A DNA stretch of 64,000 nt from Rhizobium jaguaris (lineage in GTDB: Bacteria; Pseudomonadota; Alphaproteobacteria; Rhizobiales; Rhizobiaceae), in assembly GCF_003627755.1 (NCBI RefSeq), contig NZ_CP032694.1, forward strand, positions 2,409,501 through 2,473,500, read 5' to 3'. Positions within the stretch are counted from its first letter, which is position 1, and each line of letters opens with the position of its first letter. The translations under genes and the position numbers were made by a program. Shown piece by piece: positions 27,144-36,201 of this stretch. The notes beneath the pieces are model-generated. The model was given only the letters and a program-made list of their open reading frames with translations. It did not search any database and was not told where the DNA came from.

Positions 27144-27967
27144 GATTCCTGTCCTCCCTGATGCGCCGCCGGCGCGCCGGCCCTGCGGGCAAGGGGCAGC
27201 AGACTGAAGATAAACAAAACGAGTGCCGCCACCACGATCGATGGGCCGGAGGGCGTATCGTAACGCAACGAACCGAACAGTCCGCCGATGACGGCGACGG
27301 CGCCGACCAGCGAAGCAAAGACGGCCATCATCTCCGGCGTCGCGGCAAAGCGGCGTGCGGTGGCGGCGGGGATGATCAGCAGCGCGGTGATCAGCAGTAT
27401 ACCGACGATCTTCATCGCGATGGCGATAACGACCGCCATCAACAGCATGAAAAACAGCTTCGCCCGCTCCGGCTCTAGTCCCTCTGCCTCGGCCAGCTCC
27501 GGATTGACGGTGGACGCGAGCAGTGGCCGCCAAAGCCAGGCGATCGCCGCCAGCACCAGAATGCCGCCGCCCCAGATCAGAGCGATATCCGAGCTGCTGA
27601 CCGCGAGAATGTCGCCGAACAGGAAAGCGATGAGATCGATCCTTACCCAGCTCATGAAAGCGACGATGACAAGGCCGATCGCCAGCGTCGCATGCGACAG
27701 AATGCCGAGCAACGCATCCGCCGACAGCGCCTGCCGGCGCTGCAGAAACAGCAGCAGGATCGACACGGCCGCAGCGACCGCGAAGACGGAGAGCGTCAGA
27801 TTGAGCTGGAAGAGCAGCGACAGCGCCACGCCGAGCAATGCCGAATGCGAGATCGTATCGCCGAAATAGGCCATGCGCCGCCAGATGATGAAGCAGCCGA
27901 GCGGCCCCGTGGTCAGCGCCAGCCCGACGCCCGCGACGACGGCGCGCAGGAAGAAATCGTCAAACAT
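27140..27967 (-). CDS. znuB: Zinc ABC transporter permease
   Basis: A 275-residue ABC-3 permease with about eight helices. The start is ATG 27967, preceded by GGGAGA; the longer frame upstream only repeats the His/Asp-rich end of znuC in another frame. Family features include GCFIIWRRMAYFGDTISHSALLG near the N-terminus and the EAA-like segment MKIVGILLITALLIIPAATAR. It starts 8 bases inside znuC and overlaps zur, showing tight coupling. It forms the inner-membrane channel with ZnuC and receives zinc from ZnuA. Confidence 0.95.
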   Translation of the reverse strand: MFDDFFLRAVVAGVGLALTTGPLGCFIIWRRMAYFGDTISHSALLGVALSLLFQLNLTLSVFAVAAAVSILLLFLQRRQALSADALLGILSHATLAIGLVIVAFMSWVRIDLIAFLFGDILAVSSSDIALIWGGGILVLAAIAWLWRPLLASTVNPELAEAEGLEPERAKLFFMLLMAVVIAIAMKIVGILLITALLIIPAATARRFAATPEMMAVFASLVGAVAVIGGLFGSLRYDTPSGPSIVVAALVLFIFSLLPLARRAGAPAAHQGGQES

Positions 27968-28841
27968 GGCGTTCTCCCGCGGCATGATGATCATGGTCAT
28001 GATGGGCGTTCCCGTGCTCATGATCATGATCATGGCTGTGATGACCGTCATCGGCGCGGCAATCATCGGTGATCGAGCCGTCGGCATGCTGGACGCGGCC
28101 GTCAGGCAGGTGCGTGTGGTCGTGATGATGGCTATAGATCGCCAGCGATTGTGCCGCCCGTGTGCCGAACAGCTTCACATATTCGGGGCTCTGGGTGACC
28201 GCCTGCGGCGTACCGCGGCAGCAGACATGACCATTGAGGCAGACAACGGTGTCGGTCGCGGCCATGACGACATGCAGATCATGTGAGATCAGCAGAATGC
28301 CGCAGCCTTCGGAATTGCGGATCGATTTGATGAGATCGTAAAGCGCGATCTCGCCGCTGAAATCGACCCCCTGTACTGGTTCATCCAGCACCAGCAGGTC
28401 CGGCTTGCGGGCAATGGCGCGCGCCAGCAATGCCCGCTGGAACTCGCCGCCGGAGAGGTGCTGCACCTCCGCCTTGGCGAGATGGGCGATGCCCACCGCC
28501 TCCAAAGCCGCCTTCAACTCCGCTTCGGGCAAGGGTCCGGTCAACGTCATCAAACGGTGCACGCTCAGCGGCAGAGTCCAGTCGATGGCGAGTTTCTGCG
28601 GCACATAACCAACCTTGAGGCCGGCAATACGCTCTACACTGCCTTCAGTCGGCTTCAACACGCCGATCGCAGTCTTTGCGCTCGTGGATTTGCCGGAGCC
28701 GTTCGGGCCGATCAGGGTGACGATCTCGCCGCGGCTCACCGAAAAATCGACGCCGCGCACCAGCCAGCGACCGCCGCGGCGGACGCCGACGTCATGCAGC
28801 GACACTAGCGGCTGGCTCTTATTGTCCACGGAAGAAAGCAT
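27960..28841 (-). CDS. znuC: Zinc ABC transporter ATP-binding protein with His-rich tail
   Basis: A 293-residue ATPase. Walker A is GPNGSGKST, the signature is LSGGEFQRALLARA, Walker B is LLVLDEPVQGVD, and the switch His is in LLISHDLHVVM. After about residue 235 a C-terminal tail very rich in His and Asp follows (YSHHHDHTHLPDG; DDGHHSHDHDHEHG), likely a zinc buffer or sensor. The start is ATG 28841, giving a family-like N-terminus. It is the first gene of the znuC-znuB-zur operon, divergent from znuA over two Zur-like palindromes. Confidence 0.95.
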   Translation of the reverse strand: MLSSVDNKSQPLVSLHDVGVRRGGRWLVRGVDFSVSRGEIVTLIGPNGSGKSTSAKTAIGVLKPTEGSVERIAGLKVGYVPQKLAIDWTLPLSVHRLMTLTGPLPEAELKAALEAVGIAHLAKAEVQHLSGGEFQRALLARAIARKPDLLVLDEPVQGVDFSGEIALYDLIKSIRNSEGCGILLISHDLHVVMAATDTVVCLNGHVCCRGTPQAVTQSPEYVKLFGTRAAQSLAIYSHHHDHTHLPDGRVQHADGSITDDCRADDGHHSHDHDHEHGNAHHDHDHHAAGERHV

Positions 28842-28881
28842 GAAATTTCCATTTGTGCTGTTGCGCCTTGCTATCGCACAC

Positions 28882-28916
28882 GTTATAGCATAACGCAATT
28901 GATGTAATAACATAAC
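28882..28916. promoter_or_regulatory. Two tandem Zur-box-like palindromes
   Basis: GTTATagcATAAC (28882-28894) and GTAATaacATAAC (28904-28916) have the same 13-bp architecture, and their centres are 22 bp apart, about two helical turns. They lie in the 100-base divergent interval between znuC and znuA. The arms resemble alphaproteobacterial Zur boxes (GTTAT/ATAAC type). Regulation of both transcripts by the Zur encoded in the same locus is inferred. Confidence 0.7.
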
Positions 28917-28941
28917 AGAACCCATTCAAGGTCAGTATCGC

Positions 28942-29889
28942 ATGACCCTGGCAAAGGCCATCCTTCCCCTCACCGCTTCCTTGTTGCTTTTGGGGCTTTT
29001 CGCTGCCCCGGCAATCGCCGATCCGCCCGAAGTGGTGGTTTCGATCAAGCCCGTCCACTCCCTCGTCGCCGCGATCATGCAAGGCGTCGGCACACCGGAT
29101 TTGATCGTCGACGGCGCGGCCTCGCCGCATACCTATGCACTGAAGCCGTCGAATGCGCGGGCTCTGGAAAGTGCCAAGGTGGTCTTCTGGGTTGGCCCTG
29201 GCATGGAAGCCTTCCTGGAAAAGCCGCTCTCTGCTCTCGGCTCGAACGCGCTCGTGGCGGAACTCGATAAGGCGCCGGGCATCGCCAAACTGAAATTCCG
29301 TCAGGGCGGCGCTTTCGAAGCGGATAACGATGGCGACGAACCGGTGGCAGACGTAGGCGATTCGCACGATCATGGAGCGTTCGACACGCATCTCTGGCTC
29401 GATCCACACAATGCCAAGGCGATGGCGGCCGAAATCACCACCACTTTGGTCGCAGCCGATCCGGTCAATGCGCTGACCTATGAAGCGAATCAGAAGGCGC
29501 TGGACGACAAGCTGGACGCGCTCGACACTGAAATCGCGTCGACCATCGCGCCGGTCAAGAACAAGCCCTTCATCGTCTTCCACGATGCCTATCAATATTT
29601 CGAGCGCCGCTACGGCGTGCATGTGGCAGGCTCGATCACGGTAAGCCCGGAAAGCATCCCCGGCGCGCAACGAGTAGCGGAAATCCACGGCAAGGTCGCC
29701 GATCTCGGCGCAACTTGCGTTTTCGCCGAGCCGCAATTCGAGCCGAAACTGGTCAATGTCGTCATCGAGGGCACATCCGCCAAATCGGGCGTGCTCGATC
29801 CGGAAGCGGCCACGCTACCGCAAGGGCCTGATCTCTATTTCAACCTGATGCGCGGCATCGCCAATTCGCTGAAGACCTGCCTCTCCTGA
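28942..29889 (+). CDS. znuA: Zinc ABC transporter periplasmic binding protein
   Basis: A 315-residue cluster A-I (cluster 9) metal-binding protein. It has a signal peptide (LTASLLLLGLFAAPAIA) and zinc-ligand His in ASPHTYALKPS, DTHLWLDPHNAKAM and the region after KPFIVFHDAYQYFERRYG. The usual long His-rich loop is reduced to a short acidic segment (NDGDEPVADVGDSHDHG). It delivers zinc to ZnuBC in the periplasm. It is divergent from znuC, with the two operator palindromes just upstream. Confidence 0.94.
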   Translation: MTLAKAILPLTASLLLLGLFAAPAIADPPEVVVSIKPVHSLVAAIMQGVGTPDLIVDGAASPHTYALKPSNARALESAKVVFWVGPGMEAFLEKPLSALGSNALVAELDKAPGIAKLKFRQGGAFEADNDGDEPVADVGDSHDHGAFDTHLWLDPHNAKAMAAEITTTLVAADPVNALTYEANQKALDDKLDALDTEIASTIAPVKNKPFIVFHDAYQYFERRYGVHVAGSITVSPESIPGAQRVAEIHGKVADLGATCVFAEPQFEPKLVNVVIEGTSAKSGVLDPEAATLPQGPDLYFNLMRGIANSLKTCLS

Positions 29890-30030
29890 GACAGACAGTA
29901 TATCGCCGAAGAAAGCGAGCCATTGCGGGCCTTCACGTCTTTCGACGACTGGCGGGAAAGACAATCGAATGACGCCTGCACTTTGCGGGCGCTAAGAAAC
30001 GTTTGTTGTCCGGATGCTGAAACAGACCGA

Positions 30031-30765
30031 TCAGGCCACCAACATGTTCGCCGGAACAACGCCGACTTCATGTACGACCAGCAGAGCGCCGATCACTTCG
30101 CCCTTGGACTTGGTGGCCCGCAGCGGCGTCATTCGGCAATGGAGGGTCTTATTGGCCTCTGCCGGGTGATAGGACGGATAGAGGCAATCAACCGTCTGAC
30201 CGGCAAAACACGCGTCGAGCTTCGTCTTGACGCTGTTTTCAAACCGCTCGTGACCGATGAATTCGGAAAGATGCCGGCCCACCAGCTCGATCGGTTTCGA
30301 CTCCAGGAATTCGGAATTGGCCGCATTGCTGTAGAGATAGCGATAATCGCGCGTGATGACAGCGACGCGGTCCGGCAGGCTGTCGAGAATGACATCGTTC
30401 AAAACGTTGTCATCGTCGAAACCCGCGACCTCACGCACATGCTCGTTTTTCTTTGTGGAAAACGCCATCAGCACTTCGGCCGCGGCCTCGCTGGCACCGC
30501 CGAAATAGCGATCGATCAGTGACGACAGCGATGCGGAATTGCGCACCACCCGTGAGCGATCATCCGATTCCTCACGAATGAGATTGCTCATGAATTGCAG
30601 CTGCATATACATTTCGAGGAGACTGTTGGCTTTATAGGCCAGGATCGCTGCAACGAGCGGCTCCAATTCGCGATCGAGTGAACCAACCAGCTCGTCATCA
30701 CCCAGTTTGATCGCCCGTTGAATCTGAGTGCATTTCATGGAGAAGGCATGAAAGAGTGCCAGCAA
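30031..30765 (-). CDS. PAS-domain protein
   Basis: A 244-residue soluble protein. The N-terminal 110 residues are helical (LVAAILAYKANSLLEMYMQLQFMSNLIREE). A single PAS domain follows at about 120-235 (LDSLPDRVAVITRDYRYLYSNAANSEFLESKPIELVGRHLSEFIG). There is no kinase, cyclase or helix-turn-helix domain, so it is a stand-alone sensor or adaptor. The start is a TTG at 30765 with GGAGGG 4 bases away; ATG 30738 is an alternative. A ligand or partner is not evident. Confidence 0.75.
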   Translation of the reverse strand: MLALFHAFSMKCTQIQRAIKLGDDELVGSLDRELEPLVAAILAYKANSLLEMYMQLQFMSNLIREESDDRSRVVRNSASLSSLIDRYFGGASEAAAEVLMAFSTKKNEHVREVAGFDDDNVLNDVILDSLPDRVAVITRDYRYLYSNAANSEFLESKPIELVGRHLSEFIGHERFENSVKTKLDACFAGQTVDCLYPSYHPAEANKTLHCRMTPLRATKSKGEVIGALLVVHEVGVVPANMLVA

Positions 30766-30900
30766 ATTGCCCTCCTGCCCTTGCCCATAGTTCAGCCTCG
30801 GGCCTCGACCCCGACACTACAATGACCAAGGATTTTCAGTCTGGCGTCCGCTATCTCGCCAAACTTTCTTGAGGTTGAAATAACATGACTTACCCTCACA

Positions 30901-30920
30901 TTCAATCCTGATAGATTGAA
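30901..30920. promoter_or_regulatory. Perfect palindrome in intergenic region
   Basis: TTCAATC-ctgata-GATTGAA, a 7-bp perfect inverted repeat. It lies in the 271-base interval between lpxXL (downstream end) and the PAS gene (upstream), so it may be an operator for the PAS gene. No other signal is evident in this interval. Confidence 0.3.
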
Positions 30921-31036
30921 GTTCTCGGGAAAGGCGAGTTTTTCGAAAGGCTAGGCTTACCCAAGGTCAAAAATGGAAGCTCGTCGGGCTTAAATTGGCT
31001 CATTCTGCTACGAACCACTTTATTTAAGTAAGACCT

Positions 31037-31969
31037 TTAAAAGACAGACTTTTTGATATTCCAGCGGTCGTGATACCACAGCCATTGCTCGGGATGTTCT
31101 CTCACCCAGCTCTCAACCTTGTCGTTCAGCAACTGCGCCGTCGCGGGCAGATTGAGATTACCGCGCTCGTCGCGGGGCATCTCCAGTTTCGGCTCGATTT
31201 CCAGCCGGTAGCGATTACCCGGCAACCGAATACAGCGAGCCGGATAAACCTCGCAATCAAACTGACGGACCAGTTTCGGCAACAGCGGATTGGTCTTGAC
31301 ATCGCAACCGAAGAACAGCGTCTTCAGCCCCTTGCGAAACTTCTGGTCGACCAGCACGCCGACGCCGCTGCCGGCCTCCAATTGCCGGGCGAGAGTGAAA
31401 GACGATCCCGCATGCGAGGGCACGAGGTTGCCCATGCGCTTGGCGCGAAAGTCGAAAACCTTCTGTGCCACATAGGGGTTGTTCGGGGGGCGAAAGAGCA
31501 CGGTAACCTTCAGCCCGAAAGCCGCACCTGCAACCGGCAGCAGTTCGAAATTGCCCGTATGTCCGGTAAAGACGATAAACGGCCTCGGATTTTCCATGAG
31601 GTCGACAAAGATCGGAATACCGGATACCTCGATGCGGCCGGGCTTCTCGCTGTATGGATCGAAATCGAACAGCCGATCAAGGAAGACATACTCCGCCGCC
31701 AGCCTCCCCATGTTGCCCCAGCTCGCCACCGCGATTTCCTCGATCTCCGCATCGCTCTTCTCGGGAAAAGCGTTGCGCAGGTTCGTCAACATCAGCTTGT
31801 GGCGACGCATGCGCGGCCCGATCTTGCGGGTCAGCCAGTCTGCGAAGTTGATACCGCCATCGGCCGGAAACAGCTTCAGGAAATTCAGGAATCCGAAGAT
31901 GACCTGCGCCACCAGCCACTGCTGGAAATTCCTCAGCGCAAGCACGATCCGGGTAATGAAGAGTTTCAC
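31037..31969 (-). CDS. lpxXL: Lipid A very-long-chain acyltransferase
   Basis: A 310-residue LpxL/HtrB-family acyltransferase, with an N-terminal hydrophobic anchor (LFITRIVLALRNFQQWLVAQVIFGF) and the HX4E active site in VFTGHTGNFELLPV. It is predicted to transfer the 27-hydroxyoctacosanoyl group from AcpXL to lipid A at the inner membrane. The GTG at 31969 is the likely start, just inside the end of adh2; the longer frame upstream overlaps adh2 coding sequence. It is the last gene of the acpXL cluster. Confidence 0.93.
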   Translation of the reverse strand: MKLFITRIVLALRNFQQWLVAQVIFGFLNFLKLFPADGGINFADWLTRKIGPRMRRHKLMLTNLRNAFPEKSDAEIEEIAVASWGNMGRLAAEYVFLDRLFDFDPYSEKPGRIEVSGIPIFVDLMENPRPFIVFTGHTGNFELLPVAGAAFGLKVTVLFRPPNNPYVAQKVFDFRAKRMGNLVPSHAGSSFTLARQLEAGSGVGVLVDQKFRKGLKTLFFGCDVKTNPLLPKLVRQFDCEVYPARCIRLPGNRYRLEIEPKLEMPRDERGNLNLPATAQLLNDKVESWVREHPEQWLWYHDRWNIKKSVF

Positions 31970-31974
31970 GCGGA

Positions 31975-33003
31975 TCAGTCCATCTTGAGAATGATCTTGC
32001 CGAAGATCTGGCGCGATTCCATCCGTTCCAGCGCCCGGTCGATATCGCCGAAGCTCACTTCGGTGTCGATCACCGGATGCACCAGCCCGCGCGCCATCTT
32101 CTGCATGGCATTCGCCATATTTTCCATGCGGCAGCCGAAGGAGCCGAGCAGCTTCAACTGCTGCTGGAACAGCATCATCAGGTTCATGTCGGTCGAAACG
32201 CCCGAGGTCGAGCCGCAGGTGACGAGACGCCCGCCGCGCTTCATGCACAGCATCGACCCGGCCCAGGTATCCTTGCCGACATGTTCGAAGACGACGTCGA
32301 CGCCCTTCTTCTTGGTCAGTTTTCGTACGACGCCCTCGAAGCGGTCGGTGCGATAGTTGATGACGTGATCGGCGCCGAGCGCCTTGGCCTTCTCGATCTT
32401 GTCGTCGGAGCCGACGGTGGTGATCACGGTGCAGCCGATCTTCTTGGCAAGCTGAATGGCGGCCGTGCCGATGCCGGAACCGCCGGCATGGACGAGGATC
32501 GTCTCACCCGGCTCCAGCTTGGCGTTGTCGAACAGCATATGCTCGACCGTGCCGAAAGTGACCGGCGCCAGTGCCGCACCGATCGCGTCGACACCGGGAG
32601 GAGCCGGAACCAGCAGGCGCGCCGGCAGATTGACCTTCTCCTGTGCGAAGCCATCAAGATGGAAACCGTGTACGCCGCCGACATGTTCGCAGAGATTGTC
32701 GCGGCCTTCGCGGCAATGGCGGCAGAGCCCGCAAGTGCGCGCACCATAGATCGACACGAGCTGGCCCGGCAGCACATTGGCGACGCCCGGTCCTATAGCT
32801 TCGACGACACCGGCGGCCTCAGCACCGATGACGAGCGGCATCTTGCGCTTGGCGAATGCCATCCCGCGCCAACCCCAGACATCGATATGATTGAGGGCGA
32901 CCGCTTTGACACGCAGTGTCACCTCCCCTGCGCCCGGGGCCTCCGGCTCCGGCAGATCGGTGATCTCAAGTTTGCGGTCGTCGATCAGTTGCAAAGCACG
33001 CAT
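31975..33003 (-). CDS. adh2XL: Zinc-containing alcohol dehydrogenase/reductase of VLCFA cluster
   Basis: A 342-residue MDR-family protein. The nucleotide site is VHAGGSGIGTAAIQLAKKIG. The structural zinc cysteines are CGLCRHCREGRDNLC. In the acpXL clusters of Rhizobium a gene of this type (adh2XL) lies between fabF1XL and lpxXL and is thought to act as a reductase in C28 fatty acid synthesis. Its exact step is not settled. It is 54 bases downstream of fabF1 and overlaps the lpxXL leader. Confidence 0.9.
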   Translation of the reverse strand: MRALQLIDDRKLEITDLPEPEAPGAGEVTLRVKAVALNHIDVWGWRGMAFAKRKMPLVIGAEAAGVVEAIGPGVANVLPGQLVSIYGARTCGLCRHCREGRDNLCEHVGGVHGFHLDGFAQEKVNLPARLLVPAPPGVDAIGAALAPVTFGTVEHMLFDNAKLEPGETILVHAGGSGIGTAAIQLAKKIGCTVITTVGSDDKIEKAKALGADHVINYRTDRFEGVVRKLTKKKGVDVVFEHVGKDTWAGSMLCMKRGGRLVTCGSTSGVSTDMNLMMLFQQQLKLLGSFGCRMENMANAMQKMARGLVHPVIDTEVSFGDIDRALERMESRQIFGKIILKMD

Positions 33004-33057
33004 GGCAAAGTCCCTCGCCCCTCGGGCGCAGTTATATCCTGTTTTTCAGAAGTCCGA

Positions 33058-34344
33058 TTAAGCCGGTTCAAGCGCCATTACAAGGCTGGCGTTCTGCCCG
33101 CCGAACCCGAAGGAGTTCGAAAGGATGGCGCCCACCTGCTTTTCGCGCTTCTTGTTCGGCACGACATCGAGAATGATCGACGGGTCGGGATTGTTGTAGT
33201 TGATGGTCGGCGGCAGCGTGCCGGTGAGCATCGTCTGGAGCGAGAACACTGCTTCGACCGCGCCGGCCGCCGTCAGCGTATGGCCGATCATCGACTTGTT
33301 GGACGATACGGGAATCGCGGGCAGCCGCTCGCCGAAGACGGCGGACATCGCACCGTATTCCATCTTGTCGTTTTCTGGCGTCGACGTGCCGTGCGCATTG
33401 ATATAACCGATATCGGTCTCAGCCATCCCAGCGTCGGCGAGAGCCGCACGGATCGTTGCGATCGCTGGGCCGCCGTCCGGCGACGAGCGGGTACGATGGA
33501 AGGAATCGGCCTTGTCGCCGGCACCCTTCATGATGCCGAGGATTTTCACGCCGCGGCCAAGAGCTGATTCCAGTGATTCCAACACCAGCGTTGCGGCACC
33601 TTCCGCAATGACGAAACCGTCGCGGTCCTTGCTGAACGGTTTGGATGCCTTGGCCGGCGGGTCGTTCTGCGTCGACAGCGCCGACAGCAGCGAAAAGCGG
33701 ATCAGCGCTTCGGCACTGAGCGAACCATCGGTCGCGACCGTCAGCGCCCGCGTCGTACGGCCCTGTCGGATTGCCTCGATGCCAAGCTGGATCGCCGTCA
33801 CGCCCGATGCACAGGCGGTGGACAAGGTCACGGGCAGGCCGCGTGTGCCGAAACGATCGGCAAGACGCTCTGAAATGGCGCCGAACAAGGCTGCCTCGTG
33901 GAAAGCCGGATCGGGACGCTCACGCATTGCCACGAGGAAGCGCTCATAAGCGTCGCCGGGATGATCGGCCGGCGGCGAACGGTCGGCCAGTTCGAAACGT
34001 GCGTTCCATTCCGGTTCGATCGGCGGCGCGGCAAGGAAAAGCGGTGCGTTGAAATCGCCGGAAATACCGGCCTGAGCGAGCGCCTCGATCGTCGTCTCGC
34101 GGGCGAAGGCATAGGAGCGCTCGACGGCGTTCGGCACCGGGATATCGATGAAATCCACCGTACCGGCAATGCGCGTCGAAAGTCCGTCGGTCGGGAAACG
34201 CGTGATGGCGTGGATGCCCGACGTACCCGAAGAAAGCGCGTTCCAATTATCCTGCAGCCCCTGGCCGAGCGAGGTGATGATGCCCATGCCGGTAACGGCG
34301 ACGATCGGGCGGCCAAGATGATCCTTGTAGGCGGATGCGGTCAT
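33058..34344 (-). CDS. fabF1XL: Beta-ketoacyl-ACP synthase FabF1 of VLCFA cluster
   Basis: A 428-residue KAS II-type condensing enzyme with the full Cys-His-His triad: STACASG (Cys), NAHGTSTPEND (His) and KSMIGHTLTAAGAVEA (His). It elongates acyl chains held on AcpXL toward the very-long-chain fatty acid of lipid A. The ATG at 34344 is preceded by GAGGAG, 8 bases away. It lies 12 bases after fabF2. The pairing with the altered FabF2 suggests a heterodimer similar to ketosynthase/chain-length-factor pairs, which is inference. Confidence 0.93.
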   Translation of the reverse strand: MTASAYKDHLGRPIVAVTGMGIITSLGQGLQDNWNALSSGTSGIHAITRFPTDGLSTRIAGTVDFIDIPVPNAVERSYAFARETTIEALAQAGISGDFNAPLFLAAPPIEPEWNARFELADRSPPADHPGDAYERFLVAMRERPDPAFHEAALFGAISERLADRFGTRGLPVTLSTACASGVTAIQLGIEAIRQGRTTRALTVATDGSLSAEALIRFSLLSALSTQNDPPAKASKPFSKDRDGFVIAEGAATLVLESLESALGRGVKILGIMKGAGDKADSFHRTRSSPDGGPAIATIRAALADAGMAETDIGYINAHGTSTPENDKMEYGAMSAVFGERLPAIPVSSNKSMIGHTLTAAGAVEAVFSLQTMLTGTLPPTINYNNPDPSIILDVVPNKKREKQVGAILSNSFGFGGQNASLVMALEPA

Positions 34345-34356
34345 GATCTTAACTCC

Positions 34357-35562
34357 TCACGCTTCGGCGGAAAGTACGGCGACACCTTCACCGCGCGCAT
34401 GACCAACGGTGGTCACGACGGCTTTCTGCGCGCCGGCAATCATCGGCTTTTCATGCGTGACGTCAAAAGGCGGTACCTTGGCCTTGTGGGCGACCGCGAG
34501 CGCCGCCAAGGCAAGCCCGAGCGGAAACTGGCCTTCAAGCCCGTGGCCGGAGACGCCGGCATAGCCTCGAATGGCCGATGCCGGCAACAGCACCTCCAGC
34601 ACCGACTTCTCGCGCGTCGCGAGATCAGGAATTGCCGTCGTTCCGCAGAAGATGACGGTGCTGTCGCTCTCAGCGCCCTTGGCAGGCGCAAGCAAGCGCT
34701 CCAGCCGCGCCTCGAGCTTGCCGCCGTCGCGGCTGCCGCGATCGCCTTCGATGGCGTCGATCGTTGCGTAGATGCGTGCACCGCGGCCTTCGGCATGGGC
34801 GCGCGACTCAAGCACTAGGAAGGCGCTGAGCGAACCTAGGATCATGCCGCCGCCATTTTCCGGCTTGCGGGACCAAAGCGGATGCCAATCGCCGATCGCA
34901 TGCGCGTTCACCGATTCGATCAGCAGCACCATGTCCAAGCGCTCTGCAGAAAATGCGCCGCCGACCAATGCGTGGCTCGATTCGCCCGACTTGATTCGAT
35001 GGAAAGCGGTCTCGATGGCCGATATGCCTGAAGCCTCCTCGCCCATGAACGTCCTCGACGAACCCGTGACTTTGTGGACGATCGAGATATTGCCGGCGAG
35101 CAGATTGGAAAGCTGTGCCAGGAATAGCGTCGGACGAAGCTCGGTCGTCAGCTTCTCGTTCAGAAGCAGTTCGCGATCATTGCGCTTCAAGCTTTCGTTG
35201 ACAATTAGCGTATCGACGTTGATGTCGCGCTCACCGCCGCCGGCCGCAACGATCATGTCCATGCTCCCGCAAGCGTCGAGATCGTCCTTGAATCCAGCGT
35301 CGTCCAGCGCCAGGCCGGCTGTAAAGACGCCGATGCGCTGCCAGTTTTCCATCTGCCGCTGGTCGCCACGCTTCGGGATCTGCTGCGACCAGTCGATCTC
35401 CGGAAGCGGATGCACGGGATAGGGCTTGAATTTTTCGGTTTCGACGACAGTCGGCGGCGTCTGGTTCGATGTCAGCAGGGCGACATGCGCATCCTTGCCG
35501 ACACCCTGACAGGTGACAATGCCGATACCCGTGATCACCACATCATTCTGAGCCTTGCTCAT
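34357..35562 (-). CDS. fabF2XL: Beta-ketoacyl-ACP synthase-like FabF2, active-site Cys replaced
   Basis: A 401-residue thiolase-fold protein of the acpXL cluster. Aligning to the FabF1 segment STACASGVTAI gives MGEEASGISAI, so the nucleophilic Cys is replaced by Glu. The NAHGT His motif is also missing (the region reads FCGTTAIPDL). The fold is otherwise kept (VSGHGLEGQFPLGLALAALA in place of the last His motif). It is probably not an active condensing enzyme by itself. It may be a chain-length or dimer partner of FabF1. It is located between fabZ and fabF1. Confidence 0.88.
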   Translation of the reverse strand: MSKAQNDVVITGIGIVTCQGVGKDAHVALLTSNQTPPTVVETEKFKPYPVHPLPEIDWSQQIPKRGDQRQMENWQRIGVFTAGLALDDAGFKDDLDACGSMDMIVAAGGGERDINVDTLIVNESLKRNDRELLLNEKLTTELRPTLFLAQLSNLLAGNISIVHKVTGSSRTFMGEEASGISAIETAFHRIKSGESSHALVGGAFSAERLDMVLLIESVNAHAIGDWHPLWSRKPENGGGMILGSLSAFLVLESRAHAEGRGARIYATIDAIEGDRGSRDGGKLEARLERLLAPAKGAESDSTVIFCGTTAIPDLATREKSVLEVLLPASAIRGYAGVSGHGLEGQFPLGLALAALAVAHKAKVPPFDVTHEKPMIAGAQKAVVTTVGHARGEGVAVLSAEA

Positions 35563-35605
35563 TCATCAATCCTCTTAGAATGCGGCGCCATGCAAGCTTG
35601 AAACG

Positions 35606-36079
35606 TCAGCGATTGGCGGCGATGGCGTCGAGAAGCCCGACCTCGCCTGCCCGTTTGCGCACGATATCGGCGAGTGGCACCTCATTAAACGGCATGGTGC
35701 GCAGCTTCAACTGCGCATCGCAGATCTTCTTGCCGGCTATGGTGATCCGCGCCTTCGTTACAGCAAAGCCAGAGCCGTCATGCTCCAGTTCCGCGACGAT
35801 GTCGAGTTCGGCTTCCGGCTCCACGAAAGTGCGCATCTTGGCGCCGTCGACCGACATCAGGAACGGCATATAGGCAAATTTCGTCGCCGCAAGCACGAGC
35901 ATACCCGACGCCTGTGCCATGGTTTCGATCAGAAGGACACCGGGAACGAGCGGCATGCCGGGAAAATGGCCTTCGAAAACAGGACTCTTTGCCGGGACAA
36001 CCGAATGCGCCTTCAAAACGCCCTTGGACAGATCGACCGACTCGACCCGGTCAATCATCTGGAAATATTCCAGCAGCAT
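35606..36079 (-). CDS. fabZXL: 3-hydroxyacyl-ACP dehydratase of VLCFA cluster
   Basis: A 157-residue hotdog dehydratase. The catalytic His is in FEGHFPGMPLVPGV and the acidic residue in LLIETMAQASG, as in FabZ. The start is ATG 36079, 5 bases after GGAGG, rather than the TTG one codon before it. It dehydrates 3-hydroxyacyl-AcpXL during very-long-chain elongation. It follows acpXL by 122 bases. Confidence 0.93.
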   Translation of the reverse strand: MLLEYFQMIDRVESVDLSKGVLKAHSVVPAKSPVFEGHFPGMPLVPGVLLIETMAQASGMLVLAATKFAYMPFLMSVDGAKMRTFVEPEAELDIVAELEHDGSGFAVTKARITIAGKKICDAQLKLRTMPFNEVPLADIVRKRAGEVGLLDAIAANR

Positions 36080-36201
36080 CAACGCCTCCGATCCGATCCG
36101 GTGACGCGCTATGGCCCGGGCAGGATACGATAGTTAGGAACAAAACCGCCCGGCCGCCATATTCAGGGGCGGCTGGGCGTCAAAAAAAGCAAAGACGTTG
36201 C

